This document shows, piece by piece, positions 22,849 to 34,030 of a DNA stretch of 64,000 nt. The stretch lies in assembly GCA_026545225.1 (NCBI GenBank), contig CM048845.1, positions 76,549,033 through 76,613,032 of the forward strand, written 5' to 3'. Source of the stretch: Cornus controversa. Its lineage: Eukaryota > Streptophyta > Magnoliopsida > Cornales > Cornaceae. Under the pieces are notes generated by a model. The model was not told the DNA's origin, made no database searches, and worked only from the letters and a program-made list of their open reading frames with translations. The stretch's first letter is position 1, and each line of letters opens with the position of its first letter. The position numbers and the translations under genes are program-made.

Positions 22849-23770
22849 CTAGCCGAGTGTCTCAAATGAATGAAATTGGCTAAGGCATGGCTAGCCGAAC
22901 ACCAGATATAAAAAAACCTCAGCATAGCTAGCTGAGCGTCTCAAATGAATAAAATTGGCTAAGGCATGGTCAGTCGAATGCCAAATATGAATGAAAAGAC
23001 CTCGACATGGCTAGCTAAACGTCTCAAATGAATGAAATTGGGTAAAACATGGCTAGCCGAACGCCAGATATAAAAAGACCGCGGCATGGCTAGCCGAGCG
23101 TCTCAAATGAATGAAATTGGCTAAGGCATGGCAAGCCAAACGCCATATATGAATGAAAAGATCTCGGCATGATTAGTCGAGCGTCTCAAATGAATGAAAT
23201 TGGCTAAAGTATGGTTAGCCGAACGCCAGATATATAAAGACCTCGGCATGGCTAGCCGAGCATCTCAAATGAATGAAATTGGCTAAGGCATGGCAAGCCG
23301 AACTCCAGATATAAATGAAAAGACCTCGGTATGGCTAGCCGAGCGTCTCAAATACATGAAATTGGCTAAGGCATGGCCAACCAAATGCCAGATATGAATG
23401 AAAAGACCTCGGTATGGCTAACCGAATGTCTCAAGTACATGAAATTGGCTAAGGCATGGCCAGCTGAATGCCAAATATGAATGAAAAAACCTCGGCGTGG
23501 CTAGCTAAGCGTCTTAAATTAATAAAATTGGCTAAGGTATGGCCAGCCGAACGCTAAATATGAATGAAAAAACCTCAGTATGGCTAGCCGAGCATCTCAA
23601 ATGAAGAAAGTTGTCTAAGGTATGGCCAGCAGAACACCAGATATGAATGAAAAGACCTCAACATGGCTAGTCAAACGTCTCAAATAAATCAAATCGACTA
23701 AGGTAGGATCAGTCGAACGCAAGATGTAAATGAAAGGATCTCGACATTGCTAGCCGAGGCATGACAAGCC
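22849..23770. repeat. Tandem array of 83-bp units in the TAT 3' region
   Basis: About eleven units, each made of two diverged 41-42-bp halves. One half reads GCTAGCCGAGCGTCTCAAATG, the other GCTAGCCGAACGCCAAATATG, and alternation is regular. Units differ by about 5-15 per cent by eye. Such arrays in the 3' untranslated region of TAT-lineage elements are known sources of plant satellite DNA. Confidence 0.9.
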
Positions 23771-24029
23771 GAGCGGTAGACAGGAATAAAAATACCCTGA
23801 CTTGGTTGGTTAGGCAATCACTTAAGATTCGACCAACTAAATGTTATCAATTGTGTTTGTCAAGAGTATTGAGGCGATAGTTAAATAATCTAATTGTCAA
23901 ATAAATAAACTCAATTTTTGGTAAACTTAAGAGATAACAGAAATACTCAATCATGAAGAAAATAAGCATCTTTCATTAAAATTTATTTTTGAATTACAAA
24001 AATGCCCTTATAAAGAAAACGAAGACAGG

Positions 24030-26170
24030 GAAGTAAACATCATGAGTCGCCCATCGAAGGAACAGAATCAGCAGAAGCAGCAGAGGGGCCCTTACATTCT
24101 AGTGCCTCAACTTTAATAGGCCCAGCAACTTTAAATATATTAGCTATCTCTTTTTCCTCATCCAGTTTGGATAGGATCGATTGCTTTCGGACGTCATTGC
24201 ATCTTCAAACCCCTAATGATAGGCCTCGGTGTTCTTAATCTAAATAGTATGGGACAGCCTGAGGAACAATGCCTTAGCCCCTCTTTCCAACTTCAGCGAT
24301 CTGTCCTGTATGGATTAGATGTTCCGCTTAGACTCTGAAACTTTGGATTCGGCCAAGGCTCTCTGCAACTCACTTTCTTCCTTCTCTTTGGCAAGCTCCT
24401 CCAGCTGGGACTTAAGCTGCTCGTTCTCAATCAACAGGGCTTTAGACTTTGACTTCTCATTATTTGCTTCATGCATGGTAGCTTGAAAATCAGCCTCAGC
24501 CCGCCTTATTTGGACATCAACTTTCTTTAATTTGATGGTTGCCTTCTCAACCAGCTTGCATATTGTCATTACGCCGAATATGTTCTGCACAAACATAAGG
24601 AAAGGTAAAAAAAAAAATTCTGACTCTCAGAGCCAAGTATAGGCAGGTCTCCAGCAGGCCCTCTATAGAGATGTCCATCATAATTTTCTCATCTTTGGGA
24701 GGCCACATCTCCTTCAAAAATGCCTTCATGGCCTCATTTTCTTCAAGAATGGAATCCTCGACAGAAAGAGGCATTCCATTGGCCTTCATCATCCGATGTG
24801 TCCTGGGCTCGACCACAGAAGAACTGGGTATATTAGAATCAGAAGTGTTGGTCCCAGCAACTGGAGTCCCCACCGGTTTTGGGGTAGAGGGGGTAGCTGA
24901 AATAGTAGTCTTCTAGGGCTTGGGGGGAGGAGCAGTTTGTGCAGTCTCCTCAACATCAATCACTTCGATTGGTTGTGACCTATTCACAGCCTCCTCCTCA
25001 ACATGCCTTTTCCGCAGAGCGGCAACTATTTCCTTTTCCCGTTCGATCGGCGAGGCACTAAGCTCGTTCTATTTCTCAGACTGCTTCTTGGCCTTCGTAC
25101 AGGTAGTTTTTGGGAGCTTTATATTTGCACTAGAAGCTTTTTTCGAGATAGCTTTAAGTATCTCTGTATCAAGCAAGATAGGAGACTTGGGAGTATTGCT
25201 CCACACCTTATCCTTAAGCGTCTTCAGATGAGCCACCAACTCATAATAGGGAAGAAGATCCCTAACTGCACCAACAAAAGATCGAATTTGGTTAAAAAAT
25301 AGAACATCGTATATAACACAATTACAGTGAGGGTCAAAAGGAGAATCAAATGAAGGGATACCTAATCCACCGAGGGATGGGAAATTTATCAGAGGAAGAG
25401 ACTTTCCACTTTCGAAGAGGGATGGTCGGTGCAGATCGACTTGCCCGATCGGGGGAAGAAATGGTAGCGATTACTCTCGTTCTTTGTAACACAAACTTGA
25501 TAGCAAAGAAGGAGGTCATCGAATCCTAATTTGAGCCATTGGGTATGGTTGAGAGGAAGGACACTAGAAATAACCCTAAAGAAATTATGGTTTACTTGCG
25601 GATGGGCCAAGTTCATTTGATTAAGGACGAGATGGTAAAAAGGGTGAAGATAAAACCGAAATGCAGGAAAATGTCTAGCCAAGAAGAGCATGTCATCCTC
25701 ACTCAGACCCCGCCCCAAATCGAAAGTCAAGATCGAGGGGATAGTTCCTGAGGGTAACATCAGCTGAGACTTCACAGTCTATCCTGAGTTTTCCTAAACT
25801 CACTGGAGTCCTAACTAGGTCGCGATCAACGTCTTCTAAGTCAGAATATGAAGAACCCTAATATTCTGGAACTGATTGCCCTAACGGAAGAGTGGCGATT
25901 GGGTTTGACAGAGCTGAAAGGTCCCCAGGAGGAGTCGAATCACCTTCGCCCTCATTTAGAAATTCGTCGATGGATTGGTAGGTTTACAGTGGTCCAAACT
26001 CATCAACAATCTCTACTCCCTTTATCCTATCCATACCTAAGAAATTGGAAAAGAACACTGACCTTAAGAAGTAAGTAACGAGGAAAGCCACAGAAGGATC
26101 AGAATTGCCCGGAATTGATAATACCTTGAAACAATCAGAAACATTTAAAAAGAAAAAAAAGGGCATTTAT
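24030..26170 (-). pseudogene. Antisense gene of the long TAT element (broken)
   Basis: On the minus strand the parts are: 25389-25775 (FDLGRGLSEDDMLFLARHFPAFRFYLHPFYHLVLNQMNLAHPQVNHNFFRVISSVL), a Lys-rich middle at 24950-25220, then 24547-24873 (SSSVVEPRTHRMMKANGMPLSVEDSILEENEAMKAFLKEMWPP), then a coiled coil at 24315-24590 (heptad-like, Glu/Lys/Leu-rich). It parallels 5990-8164 part for part, and the first part resembles the Transposase_28 family. No known activity. It lies antisense to pol, between the satellite array and the 3' LTR. It has several breaks. Confidence 0.65.
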
Positions 26171-26301
26171 GGAGAGGTGACGTTTCAGCGGCCACCATGG
26201 GCACGAACCCCAAACATCATCAGGTGAATTAGACGAAGCGTCATCCATGATAAAAACCCTTTCAAATTCAACTAAAATTGAAAGGGACTTTAAGGGCAAA
26301 G

Positions 26302-26668
26302 TGTGACGGATGAAAAATACCCGGCTAAGGATGACAAGTGAAAATAATAGCTCAGAGTACACATGGCAGCCACGTCATAAAGGATAGGCCATCTTCCAGG
26401 TCATCCATCACTAGGCGACAAAGGCACAAGGGAAGATCAAAATTTTCCATTTAGTTACGGAACCAAACACTGAATTCTTGCAAATCAAAGTAGAATTTCA
26501 TGGGTGCAATCAAATCCCCCAAAAAGGTGGAATAATTATAGGCACAGTTAATGTACTCACAAAAATTATATAAGGAGGGGAAGGTAAATGAGAAAAGGAT
26601 CGTTTCTTGAATAAAAGAAATCAAGAGAAATTTCTTCTAAGTGTGGTAACAATTTTTCTGTACCTACA
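26302..26668 (+). repeat. 3' LTR of the long TAT element
   Basis: It begins TGTGACGGATG after a purine-rich tract AGGGACTTTAAGGGCAAAG and ends near CTGTACCTACA. Its length (367 bp) fits the other TAT LTR (about 350 bp), although sequence similarity is limited to scattered blocks such as GGCAGCCACGTCA. Confidence 0.6.
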
Positions 26669-27150
26669 ATATCCAATTTGTTATTAATCGGATATCCGAT
26701 CCAAAAATAATATATTTTTTTGTTAAAGAATTTAATATTAAGAGAGATTAGCAAACAATGATTAGAAATACAAGTAAGGAGCTGGAGAAGAAAAATAAAA
26801 TATAAATAAAAAATAGTATAAAAGTAGGTATTTGACTTTTTATTAAAGAAAAAAATTTAGAGAGACAAAATAGAGAGAGTGAAGAAGAAAAAGAAAATAA
26901 TGATAAAAAATATTTTAATAATATATAAATATTATATATTGTACCGTTAGATGATATATTTATAGTATAATATTATATCGGATCGGATTTTTATCGAACC
27001 GGGTAGACGATAATTCATATCCAGTTTATTTAGCTAACAAATTATCAAATTTAGATCGCTAACGAGTTATCAGAATCAATGGTACAATCCATATCCTAAT
27101 TATTTATTCGGATTCCGATCAAAATCTGATCCATTGAGATATCTAGTCGC
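26669..27150. repeat. Dispersed AT-rich repeat, copy 1
   Basis: This shares its order of words with the reverse complement of 46840-47190: ATTAATCGGATA, a purine-rich GAGAGAGTGAAGAAGAAAAAG block, AATGATAAAAAATATTTTA, then ATCGGATCGG-type and TTATC-rich sequence. No coding potential. Family not recognised. Confidence 0.55.
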
Positions 27151-27830
27151 TTAACATCTCAATCTTACTAATGCGACTTCGCGTTGTTGTACACTCTAGT
27201 CTTACTCATATTTTGCAAACAGATTGTTAGAAGAAGACAATCGGTTCACAAACAACCTGTTCCATTCCTAGTGATTGATTCCTTTTCCTTCCACTCACAA
27301 ATGCAAAGATGTAAGAAAACCTGCTGTGATGATCGAACTGAATAATCCGTACATAGATCAGAATACTGCACGTCGACCATAAGTATAACATCATCCTAAA
27401 ACACACAGGTGTATATATGTGTGCTCTAAAAAATAAATAAAAACACTCAGAATAATCAAGACTGATTTTTCTCTAAAATAAACTGACTCTAAGCTTCTTC
27501 AATGGTGTATATATCTTTGTGTTAAAGTGCTGGACAAGAAAAGAGATTTATTGTCAAGAGAGTCCAAATAAAAGTTGAAAAGTATTTCTAAAAATATATT
27601 GGATGTCTCAAGAAATTTGGTTTAAGGAGTTAAAAAGCTAATCAGAAAGTTAGGATTATAAAGCCATCAGGACCTCTCCAACTGGTTGGGCATTTGTGGT
27701 GAAAATCCCCAATCGATTGGGGATCATATTAGACGAAACCTAGTAGCCTGTCCAATCAATTAGGAAAATTCCAACTGGATGGGGGAGCATTTTGGAAAAT
27801 ATTATTTTTACTCCAGAATGACCTCTAAGG
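27151..27830. other. No gene recognised
   Basis: Low-information sequence. A short near-palindrome CCCCAATCGATTGGGG lies at 27707-27722. I see no frame, RNA gene or repeat family that can be supported. Confidence 0.4.
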
Positions 27831-27831
27831 C

Positions 27832-28295
27832 TATGTTTGGTAAAATGGAAAAAAAAAAAAATTATAACATTACTAATGAGAGAAAAGAAATGAAATGAAA
27901 TGAAAGGATAGTGTTAAATTTTTATCGTGTTTGGTTGATTAGTAAAAGAAAAGAAAAGATAATTAACATGTTTGGGGAAAGAAAAGAAAGGAAACAATTT
28001 AATTTTTTTATCATTATGCCCTTTTATATTTAAAAGAATAAATTTTAGCTTTTATCAAAATAAGGGCAAAGTTGGTATTAACAAAGTTTTATTAAAAAAT
28101 GTAATATTTCCTTCCATTTCTTTTCATTTTTGAAAAGATAACAAAAGTTAGTATTCATCCTTAATTTATCCTTCCAAATTCTTCCATTTCCTTTCATTTT
28201 TCATGAAAAATTTCATACCAAACACACAAAACCACATCCTCCATCACCTTTCTTTTCTTTCCTTCTATTTCTTTTCTACCAAAATAACCCTTCCC
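27832..28295. mobile_element. Possible MITE (degenerate inverted-repeat element)
   Basis: The left edge has CTATGTTTGGTAAAATGGAAA and purine-rich sequence with inner GTGTTTGGTTG. The right part is pyrimidine-rich with ATACCAAACACAC and TTTTCTACCAAAATAA. The halves are roughly complementary. Exact ends and a target duplication could not be fixed. Confidence 0.35.
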
Positions 28296-28504
28296 AACTT
28301 AGCTGGGAAGTGTTCTTTAACGGGAGGTATGTCTGGGCTAATGCTTTGTTTAAAAGCATTTGCAATTTCAGTATCTCTTCCGGTTTTAATTTAGTCCTTT
28401 TAAAGCCTATTTTACCCAACTCAATGCAACAAGTGTACTCACTTAATTAACTATTCTTTGTGCTGTCTAATCTGATCTAATGGTAACAAGGCACATGTTG
28501 TTCA

Positions 28505-28635
28505 GCTTCTGAAATCAAGACTCAAAAATTACAAAATTTGTCACCTTCTGAAATCAAGACTCGAGAATAAAGAAAAATTACAAAATTTGTCACCTTCTGA
28601 AATCAAGACTCAAGAATAAGCAAAAATTACAATTT
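28505..28635. repeat. Short tandem repeat, 39-49-bp units, 2.7 copies
   Basis: The word CTTCTGAAATCAAGACTC recurs at 28505, 28544 and 28593, each followed by an AAAATTACAAAATTTGTCAC-like segment. Confidence 0.85.
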
Positions 28636-28980
28636 GATTTATCAAATTTTCACATCAAAATTTGCCCAACACTTGAAACTTATTTTTCTCACACTTTGTA
28701 AAAGATTTTGACATATAAACACATTATTTTAATCTTTCTTTTTTTTTTTAATATTTTGTCTTCTATTTTTTTTTTCCGGGCAAAATAAAATATATTCATT
28801 AAGAAGAAAGTGAGGTACAATCATATTCAACCTCCGACTTCACAACCGAGAGGAGATTTATAATGTCCTTATTCATAAGAGTGTGAGAGAAAACTTGTGT
28901 GGCCAATACATGGGCAGGTATGTTAGTTTCACATGAAGAAAAAACAAGGGACCAGTACCTATTTTGAGCTAACATGTACC

Positions 28981-30046
28981 TAGGGGTGCACACGGTTCGA
29001 TTCCCTACGGTTCCTGGCAGAACCGGAACCGGAACCGTTCCCAACGGTTCCTGATTTTTAGAACCGGAACCGGAACCGTTGGAAAGAGGAACCGAACCGT
29101 GGGATACGGTTCGGTTCGGTTCCGAACCACGGTTCTGTTTTATTTTTATTTTTTAAAAATTTAAATTTGGCTATTTAAATTTTCATATTCACTATATATA
29201 ACAAAGTTTAATTGGAAAGTAAGTCATTACCTACAAAAGTAATTTTCCGAAAATCGCAGTCAGATTCACGAGATACAACAATAGTTGGTACACACTCTTA
29301 AATGGCAACAATAGATTCAGCCCCAAATTTACAAAGAAACTCACTTTAACAATAATCGCAGTCAGATTCAGGAGATACAAATTAGAGATTGAGTTCAGAA
29401 CTTATCTTGACAGACGAAGAAGATGAAGTTTGTGAATCCGTGATGAAGCTTGATAGCCACGCCGGAGAATCGCAAATCCAACAACGAGATCGAGTTGTAG
29501 TCTTGTAGAGAGAGAGATTCAGTGAGAATCGCAACAGTTTAGTCTTGGACTCTTGATGATATGTAAGTAATAGTATGTAACCAGAGAGAGAGAGAGGGAG
29601 AAAGAGATGTAGAGCAGTAGAGGTGAGGTGAGGAGAGGCCGTGATTGTGAGAGACGAAGCTCTCTGGTTCCGCCGCTGCGAGCGTGAGAAGTGAGAAGAG
29701 AAGAGAAGTGAGAACTGAGGCAACTTAGGGTTTGGTTGACTTAAGTAAACTATTAGTCTATTACGGTAAATACTAAATAGTAAATACAGACTATACAGAT
29801 AATACAGTATAAATATAATTTTGTGTTATATTATATTTTGTAAATACTAAATACATTATATATATAATATATCTCACGGTTCCGGTCCGGTTCGGTTCCG
29901 CTGGACCTGGAACCGGAACCGGAACCGTAGTCAACGGTTCTTGAAAAATGGAACCGAAACCGGAACCGTAGCGATGGTTCGGTTCGGTTCAGGTACGGTT
30001 CCCAACGGTTCCGGTTCCGGTTCCGACGGTTCTTTGTGCACCCCTA
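28981..30046. mobile_element. Non-autonomous hAT element (1066 bp) with 8-bp target duplication
   Basis: The terminal inverted repeats are TAGGGGTGCACA at the left and TGTGCACCCCTA at the right. The 8-bp duplication CATGTACC lies at 28973-28980 and 30047-30054. Both subterminal regions are packed with GGTTCCGGTTCC-type motifs in both orientations, which hAT transposases bind in related elements. The interior (29270-29740) contains a Ser/Leu-rich minus-strand frame and a GA-rich stretch, but no transposase. It lies inside the RNase H part of the LINE. The terminal motif spacing and 8-bp duplication make the hAT call firm. Confidence 0.92.
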
Positions 30047-30061
30047 CATGTACCCAATGTT

Positions 30062-30281
30062 AGGGCGGATGTAAGAAGACATCAGTGGGTACTAATGTAC
30101 CCACTTAATTTTTAACTTTTTTTTTTTTTTACATATAGTAAATACAATTTTTGGAAATTTAAAACTGTGAGTACTTATTAAATTTCGAGTGATGTACCTA
30201 CTTAGTTTTATAAAAAATAAATTATGATTCAAGCTCTTGCATTGGTACCCACTTAGTACAAATTTCTGGATACGCCCCTCT
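30062..30281. mobile_element. Small MITE (220 bp) with 7-8-bp target duplication
   Basis: The ends are AGGGCGGATG and ATACGCCCCTCT. CCAATGT flanks both sides (30054-30060 and 30282-30288). Removing this and the hAT element makes the LINE frame run on from NIVDDIG to YMLAQNRYWSLVFSS, which confirms the edges. It includes an inner inverted pair, AGTGGGTACTAATGTACCCACTT. Confidence 0.75.
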
Positions 30282-31049
30282 CCAATGTCATCCACAATAT
30301 TTAGCGCAGTCAAAGGAGACAAAACTAATCCATTTCCGCCTAGCACAATGGTCTTAGCATCAGACTCAAAAATGATGGGCAAGGTAGTCCCAATGACAGA
30401 GTATTCAAGGCCCATCTCACTGCTGCCGCCTCCGCCACTGTTGCCTCACTAAAATTACCGAAACAAACTGTAATTGCTCGCAAGTGAGTTTAAAACATTG
30501 CATTGCATAGGTGGGAAGAGGTGCCAATACTGATTTAATAAGAAATTCCTTCCCCGCTTGCGATAAATAATTGTGTTTTCAACTTTTTAATCTGCTTAGC
30601 ATTTTTTTTTCTTTCTATAAACTGAAACACACTTTGCTTTGAACGGCCAATGAAAGCAGGCAAATCGAGATATTTTTCTTGCAAGCCTTCGCGCGAAATG
30701 CCTACAAGAGAACTCATGTCAGCACGGATATATGGTTTTGCATTTTTATTAAAGAAAATGGTTGATTTATCGAAGTTGATTTGTTGTCCGAACACCTCTG
30801 CATAGCACTTTTTAAGCACATTCTTTAAACTCGAACTTCATAGTAATTGCAAAACATAATGGAGTCATCGGCAAAAAAATAGATGGGCTAATGAGCGGTT
30901 TCAAACGTCTAAACTCAATGCTTAAGACAACACAGGTTTAATAGAAAAAAGGTGACATGAAACACCAAACTGTTTTATTGATCTCTTCTCCTTTTCACAA
31001 ACAGAAATAGGTCTCCTTACAATTTGGATTTTCTCTCCCTTTATACTAT

Positions 31050-31260
31050 GGCCCTGTTTGGATTAGCTTTTGAAAAGCGACTTTTGGCTTTTCAAGCTCA
31101 AAAGCCATTTTGGAGACTGTTTGGATTGGTAAGGCGGAAGAGATTCGGAGTCCAAAAATAGCGTTTAAAGGAAGCTGGGGGTACCAGCTTCCTGATTTAG
31201 CTTTTGCTTCTCTTTTTCTTTTGCGTAAAAGCCGAAGCAAAAGTTATGCCAAATAGGGCC
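31050..31260. mobile_element. MITE (211 bp) with TAT target duplication
   Basis: The ends are GGCCCTGTTTGG and CCAAATAGGGCC. TAT lies on both sides (31047-31049 and 31261-31263). The 3-bp duplication and terminal motif fit the PIF/Harbinger (Tourist) type. The interior has paired AGCTTTTGAAAAGC-like and GCTTTTGC.TC stretches. No protein. Confidence 0.8.
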
Positions 31261-31290
31261 TATGTCTTTCTGCTTCGACTTATCTGTTGG

Positions 31291-31540
31291 AGCATGAGAT
31301 GGGTTGGTGATGATGGGCTTGCTCTTAGTCTTATCTATTTCTGTGTCCGATTGTGCCCACTTGTGGAAAGTTTTATCTGTCGAAGCATGAGATGGGTTGG
31401 TGATGATGGGCTTACTCTTAGTCTTATCTATTTATGTGTCGGATTGTGCCCACTTGTGGAAGGTTTTATCGGTTGGAGCATGAGGTGGGTTGGTGATGAT
31501 AGGCTTCGCTTGGTGTGCTGGGCCTATGCGATGATTGATT
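31291..31540. repeat. 93-bp tandem repeat, 2.7 copies
   Basis: Units begin AGCATGAGATGGGTTGGTGA at 31291, 31384 and 31477. The period is exactly 93 bp, and units differ by a few bases. Because 93 is a multiple of three, a plus-strand frame stays open across the array; this is a by-product and not evidence of a gene. Confidence 0.9.
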
Positions 31541-32479
31541 GGGCTCGTGTTTTGGGCTTATATACTTGGGCCTACAGTTAGATTCTTGAACCTACAGTCA
31601 CCCTAGGCGATTGCCTACTAAGTTTTAATGCAAGAAAAACATCATTACCTTTTCTTTTATTTTTCATGTAATTAAGTCAGTCATGGACAACAAGAATGGT
31701 ATCAGTAATTTGGCAGCCAGACACAAAAGCAGTACTTTGATTTTCTGAAATAATCTCATTCAAAATTGGTTTCAAACGATTAGTTAAAACCTTTGAAATG
31801 ATTTTGTACACAACATTGCATAAGAAAATAGGCCAATATTGCTCTACAGAAGTTGGATTTTTTTACCTTGGGTATAAGCATAATATTTGTATGGTTGACA
31901 CTCTTTAGAAGATGACCTGAATGAAAAAAAAAGCTCTAGTTGCAGCTACATTTGAATAAAAGTAGGATCCTTATTCATCCTCAAGACGCATAATTCCATT
32001 TCGCCTCCTCCTTCGAATCGTTTTTCCATGAAATATTTTTGTGTTTGGATCACCATTACATAACCAATTCGACCTAGCCTTTTGTCGCCAATAAAACTCC
32101 TCCTCCTCCTCCTCCTGGTTTAGAACTCGCAATTGTTCCTCGTAGTGCTTGACCGCAGTCGCATTAAAAGTCCCATTAAAAGTCTCATCAGTTTCATGCA
32201 ACTCTTTTAACTTTGATTCCACGCTCTCCAATTTCTGTTTGGTATTCCAACCATGATCACGAGCCCAATTTTTTAGACCTATTTTACAAAACTTGATTTT
32301 CTTTTCATTCATTTTGAACAAATTAGATCCATTTACAATAGACTTTCATAAACTTTTCTTTTATTGAGATTATCATGTTTTATGTATATATAATCTCACA
32401 CCAACACTACTGCCACCGACGATAATTTTGGCATTTTGATTTTTTTGTTATTAATTGACTTTAACGGAGCTGAAGATTA

Positions 32480-32481
32480 AA

Positions 32482-32530
<49 letters not shown>

Positions 32531-32548
32531 GAGAGAGAGAGAGAGGGG
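32480..32548. repeat. Compound microsatellite (AT)n(GT)n(GA)n
   Basis: Runs of AT, then TG, then GA follow one another directly. Confidence 0.95.
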
Positions 32549-33335
32549 GCGGAATGACTCTAACGAGGGAGAGAGAAGGTTCTTCTAAAGGTTAATTAGG
32601 TTTGTCGATCAATTCTAGATAGTATTAGTATTAACAGGATGGAGGGCTTACAACTACCGGGGAAGCCACATCATCAATACCCCTATGATATTGTACACTT
32701 TTTCGTAACACAGACCTTACTTTTTAACGTTTAGATACTAAACAACAGAAATTGCTTATGGCATGTACTTAATATTACTAAAATGCCGATATTACCCTTA
32801 TTAGAATGAAAGGACTATTTCAACTATAATAAGAGGTGCAATTACAAAAATGCCATCGTCTCTTCAAATATAACCACCGTGCCGGTACCAGTCTCCACAC
32901 CCTTTCTTTATTATTCATTTTCAGATTAGTATGCCCTAAGTTTGAAAATGGCAGGTGTGTTACCCATTATTTGATGTAGTCCTATATATGATGTATAGAT
33001 ATGCCCAATTTTAAAGATGAAGTCAGTACTCTAGTGTGTACGAAGATGGGTTCATTTGAGGAAATGAAATTCGTCCCCATAGATGAAATCCGTACAATCT
33101 CTCTCTAAATCAACGAATCTCACCCTCTCTATAATGGATTAACAATTGTTTCTCTCTCTAAATCTACTCCGACTCTCTCCCTCTCTGTAATGGATTAACA
33201 ATTGGTTTGTTTTTTTGAAACTGAATTGCTACAAGGTTTCGTTTTTAAAGAAGAGTCGTGTCATTTTGAAAATTATAAAGGAGGTTCGTGTAATTAAACG
33301 TATTTCAGGTTAGTGTAATTTATGCAAGGCAATTA
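32549..33335. other. No gene recognised
   Basis: AT-rich sequence. CTCTCTAAAT/CCCTCTCTGTAATGG words repeat at 33100-33195. Nothing codes recognisably. Confidence 0.4.
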
Positions 33336-33339
33336 TAGT

Positions 33340-33575
33340 TAACTTTTAGGCCCATCACACATGTTAGTTTTAGGCCCATTTTTTTTAAGTTAAAAGTTTT
33401 GACCCATTTCATTTTTAATTTCGCCCCAATTCCCAAACATCTAATGAACCCTAGCCGCAACATTCTCTTGGAAGCAACGAGCAACCATCGGCAATGGCTC
33501 TCTGTGTCATATTTCTTTCAAAATCTCGCACCTTTTCTATATCTCACTCCCAATACTTGACATTGATGATCTGAA
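33340..33575 (+). promoter_or_regulatory. Possible orphan promoter and first exon of a housekeeping-type gene
   Basis: Two GGCCCA motifs (33348 and 33373) precede an AACCCTAG telo-box (33447-33454), as in plant ribosomal-protein and other growth genes. An ATG follows at 33494 and opens 26 codons (MALCVIFLSKSRTFSISHSQYLTLMI). No downstream exon is found. It may be a displaced gene start or chance. Confidence 0.25.
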
Positions 33576-34030
33576 TTTGGGTGGAGAGTGGTGATTTTTT
33601 TTTGTATCAGGTACGAAAACATACTCACTCATATATATATATACACACACACCCACACAAACACATATAAGTAGACAGATTTTCCAAAACACTGAAAATT
33701 TTGAATATCTTGGCAAAACACTGAAAAAATTTCCTCAATACTCTATGAGACTGTTTATAATTTTGACTAACCTGAGCTGAAATTTGAATATGAAAAATTA
33801 AATACATATATAATCTGAAGCAAATGGTCCAAATTCAAAATGAAAAATCACCAAGTGCGACTGTTAGCTCTATATCTACCATTTGAATTTGATCGTTATT
33901 CATTACAAGTATGTCTATAACGGGTTTATTGAGCTACGATTCTATACTTTTCACATGTGTTAGTCTTTGATCATCTTAGTCTACCAAAAGAAAATCTAGA
34001 TTAATCATATCAAATATATGAGTTCACAAT

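Larger units (their letters stand above)
16721..26668 (+). mobile_element. Long TAT-lineage Ty3/gypsy element with nested insertions
   Basis: The element starts inside the protease region at 16721 (its 5' part is absent) and runs through RT, RNase H and integrase to about 20400. A non-coding part with tandem repeats follows (20600-23770), then an antisense gene (24030-26170) and a 3' LTR (26302-26668). An Athila-like LTR (20780-22848) sits in the tandem repeats and a TRIM (21393-21962) in that LTR. The coding part has many breaks. Order and antisense gene match the TAT lineage. Confidence 0.8.
30930..31617 (-). mobile_element. Foreign segment in the LINE, probably an LTR remnant
   Basis: The LINE sequence stops at both edges and about 100 RT codons are missing. 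On the minus strand the segment has a promoter-like TATAAAGGGAG (near 31045), a polyadenylation-like CAATAAAAC downstream, and starts TGTAGG near 31602. This resembles a small LTR, but no partner LTR or coding part is seen. It contains a MITE and a 93-bp tandem repeat. Confidence 0.4.
28770..32340 (-). mobile_element. L1-type LINE remnant with three insertions
   Basis: On the minus strand the parts are: the segment between endonuclease and RT (31971-32321: WARDHGW, EEEEFYWRQKARSNWLCNGDPNTKIFHGKTIRRRRRN), early RT (31617-31860: VHD.LNYMKNKRKGNDVFLALKL), RT palm with FFADDSIMFC near 30850-30885, and the following QQINFDKSTIFFNKN...GISREGLQEKYLDLPAFIGRSKQSVFQFI (30560-30820). A C-terminal RNase H-like domain spans 30282-30450 and 28799-28980. 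The 3' end is AT-rich at 28770. About 100 codons of the RT are missing where 30930-31617 sits. The RNase H part is split by a hAT element and a small MITE. Frameshifts exist, so it is dead. Confidence 0.85.

Noticed and set aside
22849-23770. CRISPR-like regular repeats
   Set aside because: Units are contiguous diverged tandem repeats without unique spacers, in a plant retroelement.
28985-29005. GGTTCGATTCC as a tRNA B box
   Set aside because: It belongs to the GGTTC-rich subterminal motif of the hAT element; no cloverleaf could be drawn around it.
29382-29723. 113-codon minus-strand frame inside the hAT element
   Set aside because: Ser/Leu-rich with no domain; it arises from a GA/CT-rich stretch and shows no transposase motif.
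31204-31581. 125-codon plus-strand frame with 31-residue repeats
   Set aside because: It is produced by the 93-bp tandem repeat, whose period is a multiple of three. It begins inside a MITE and resembles no protein family.
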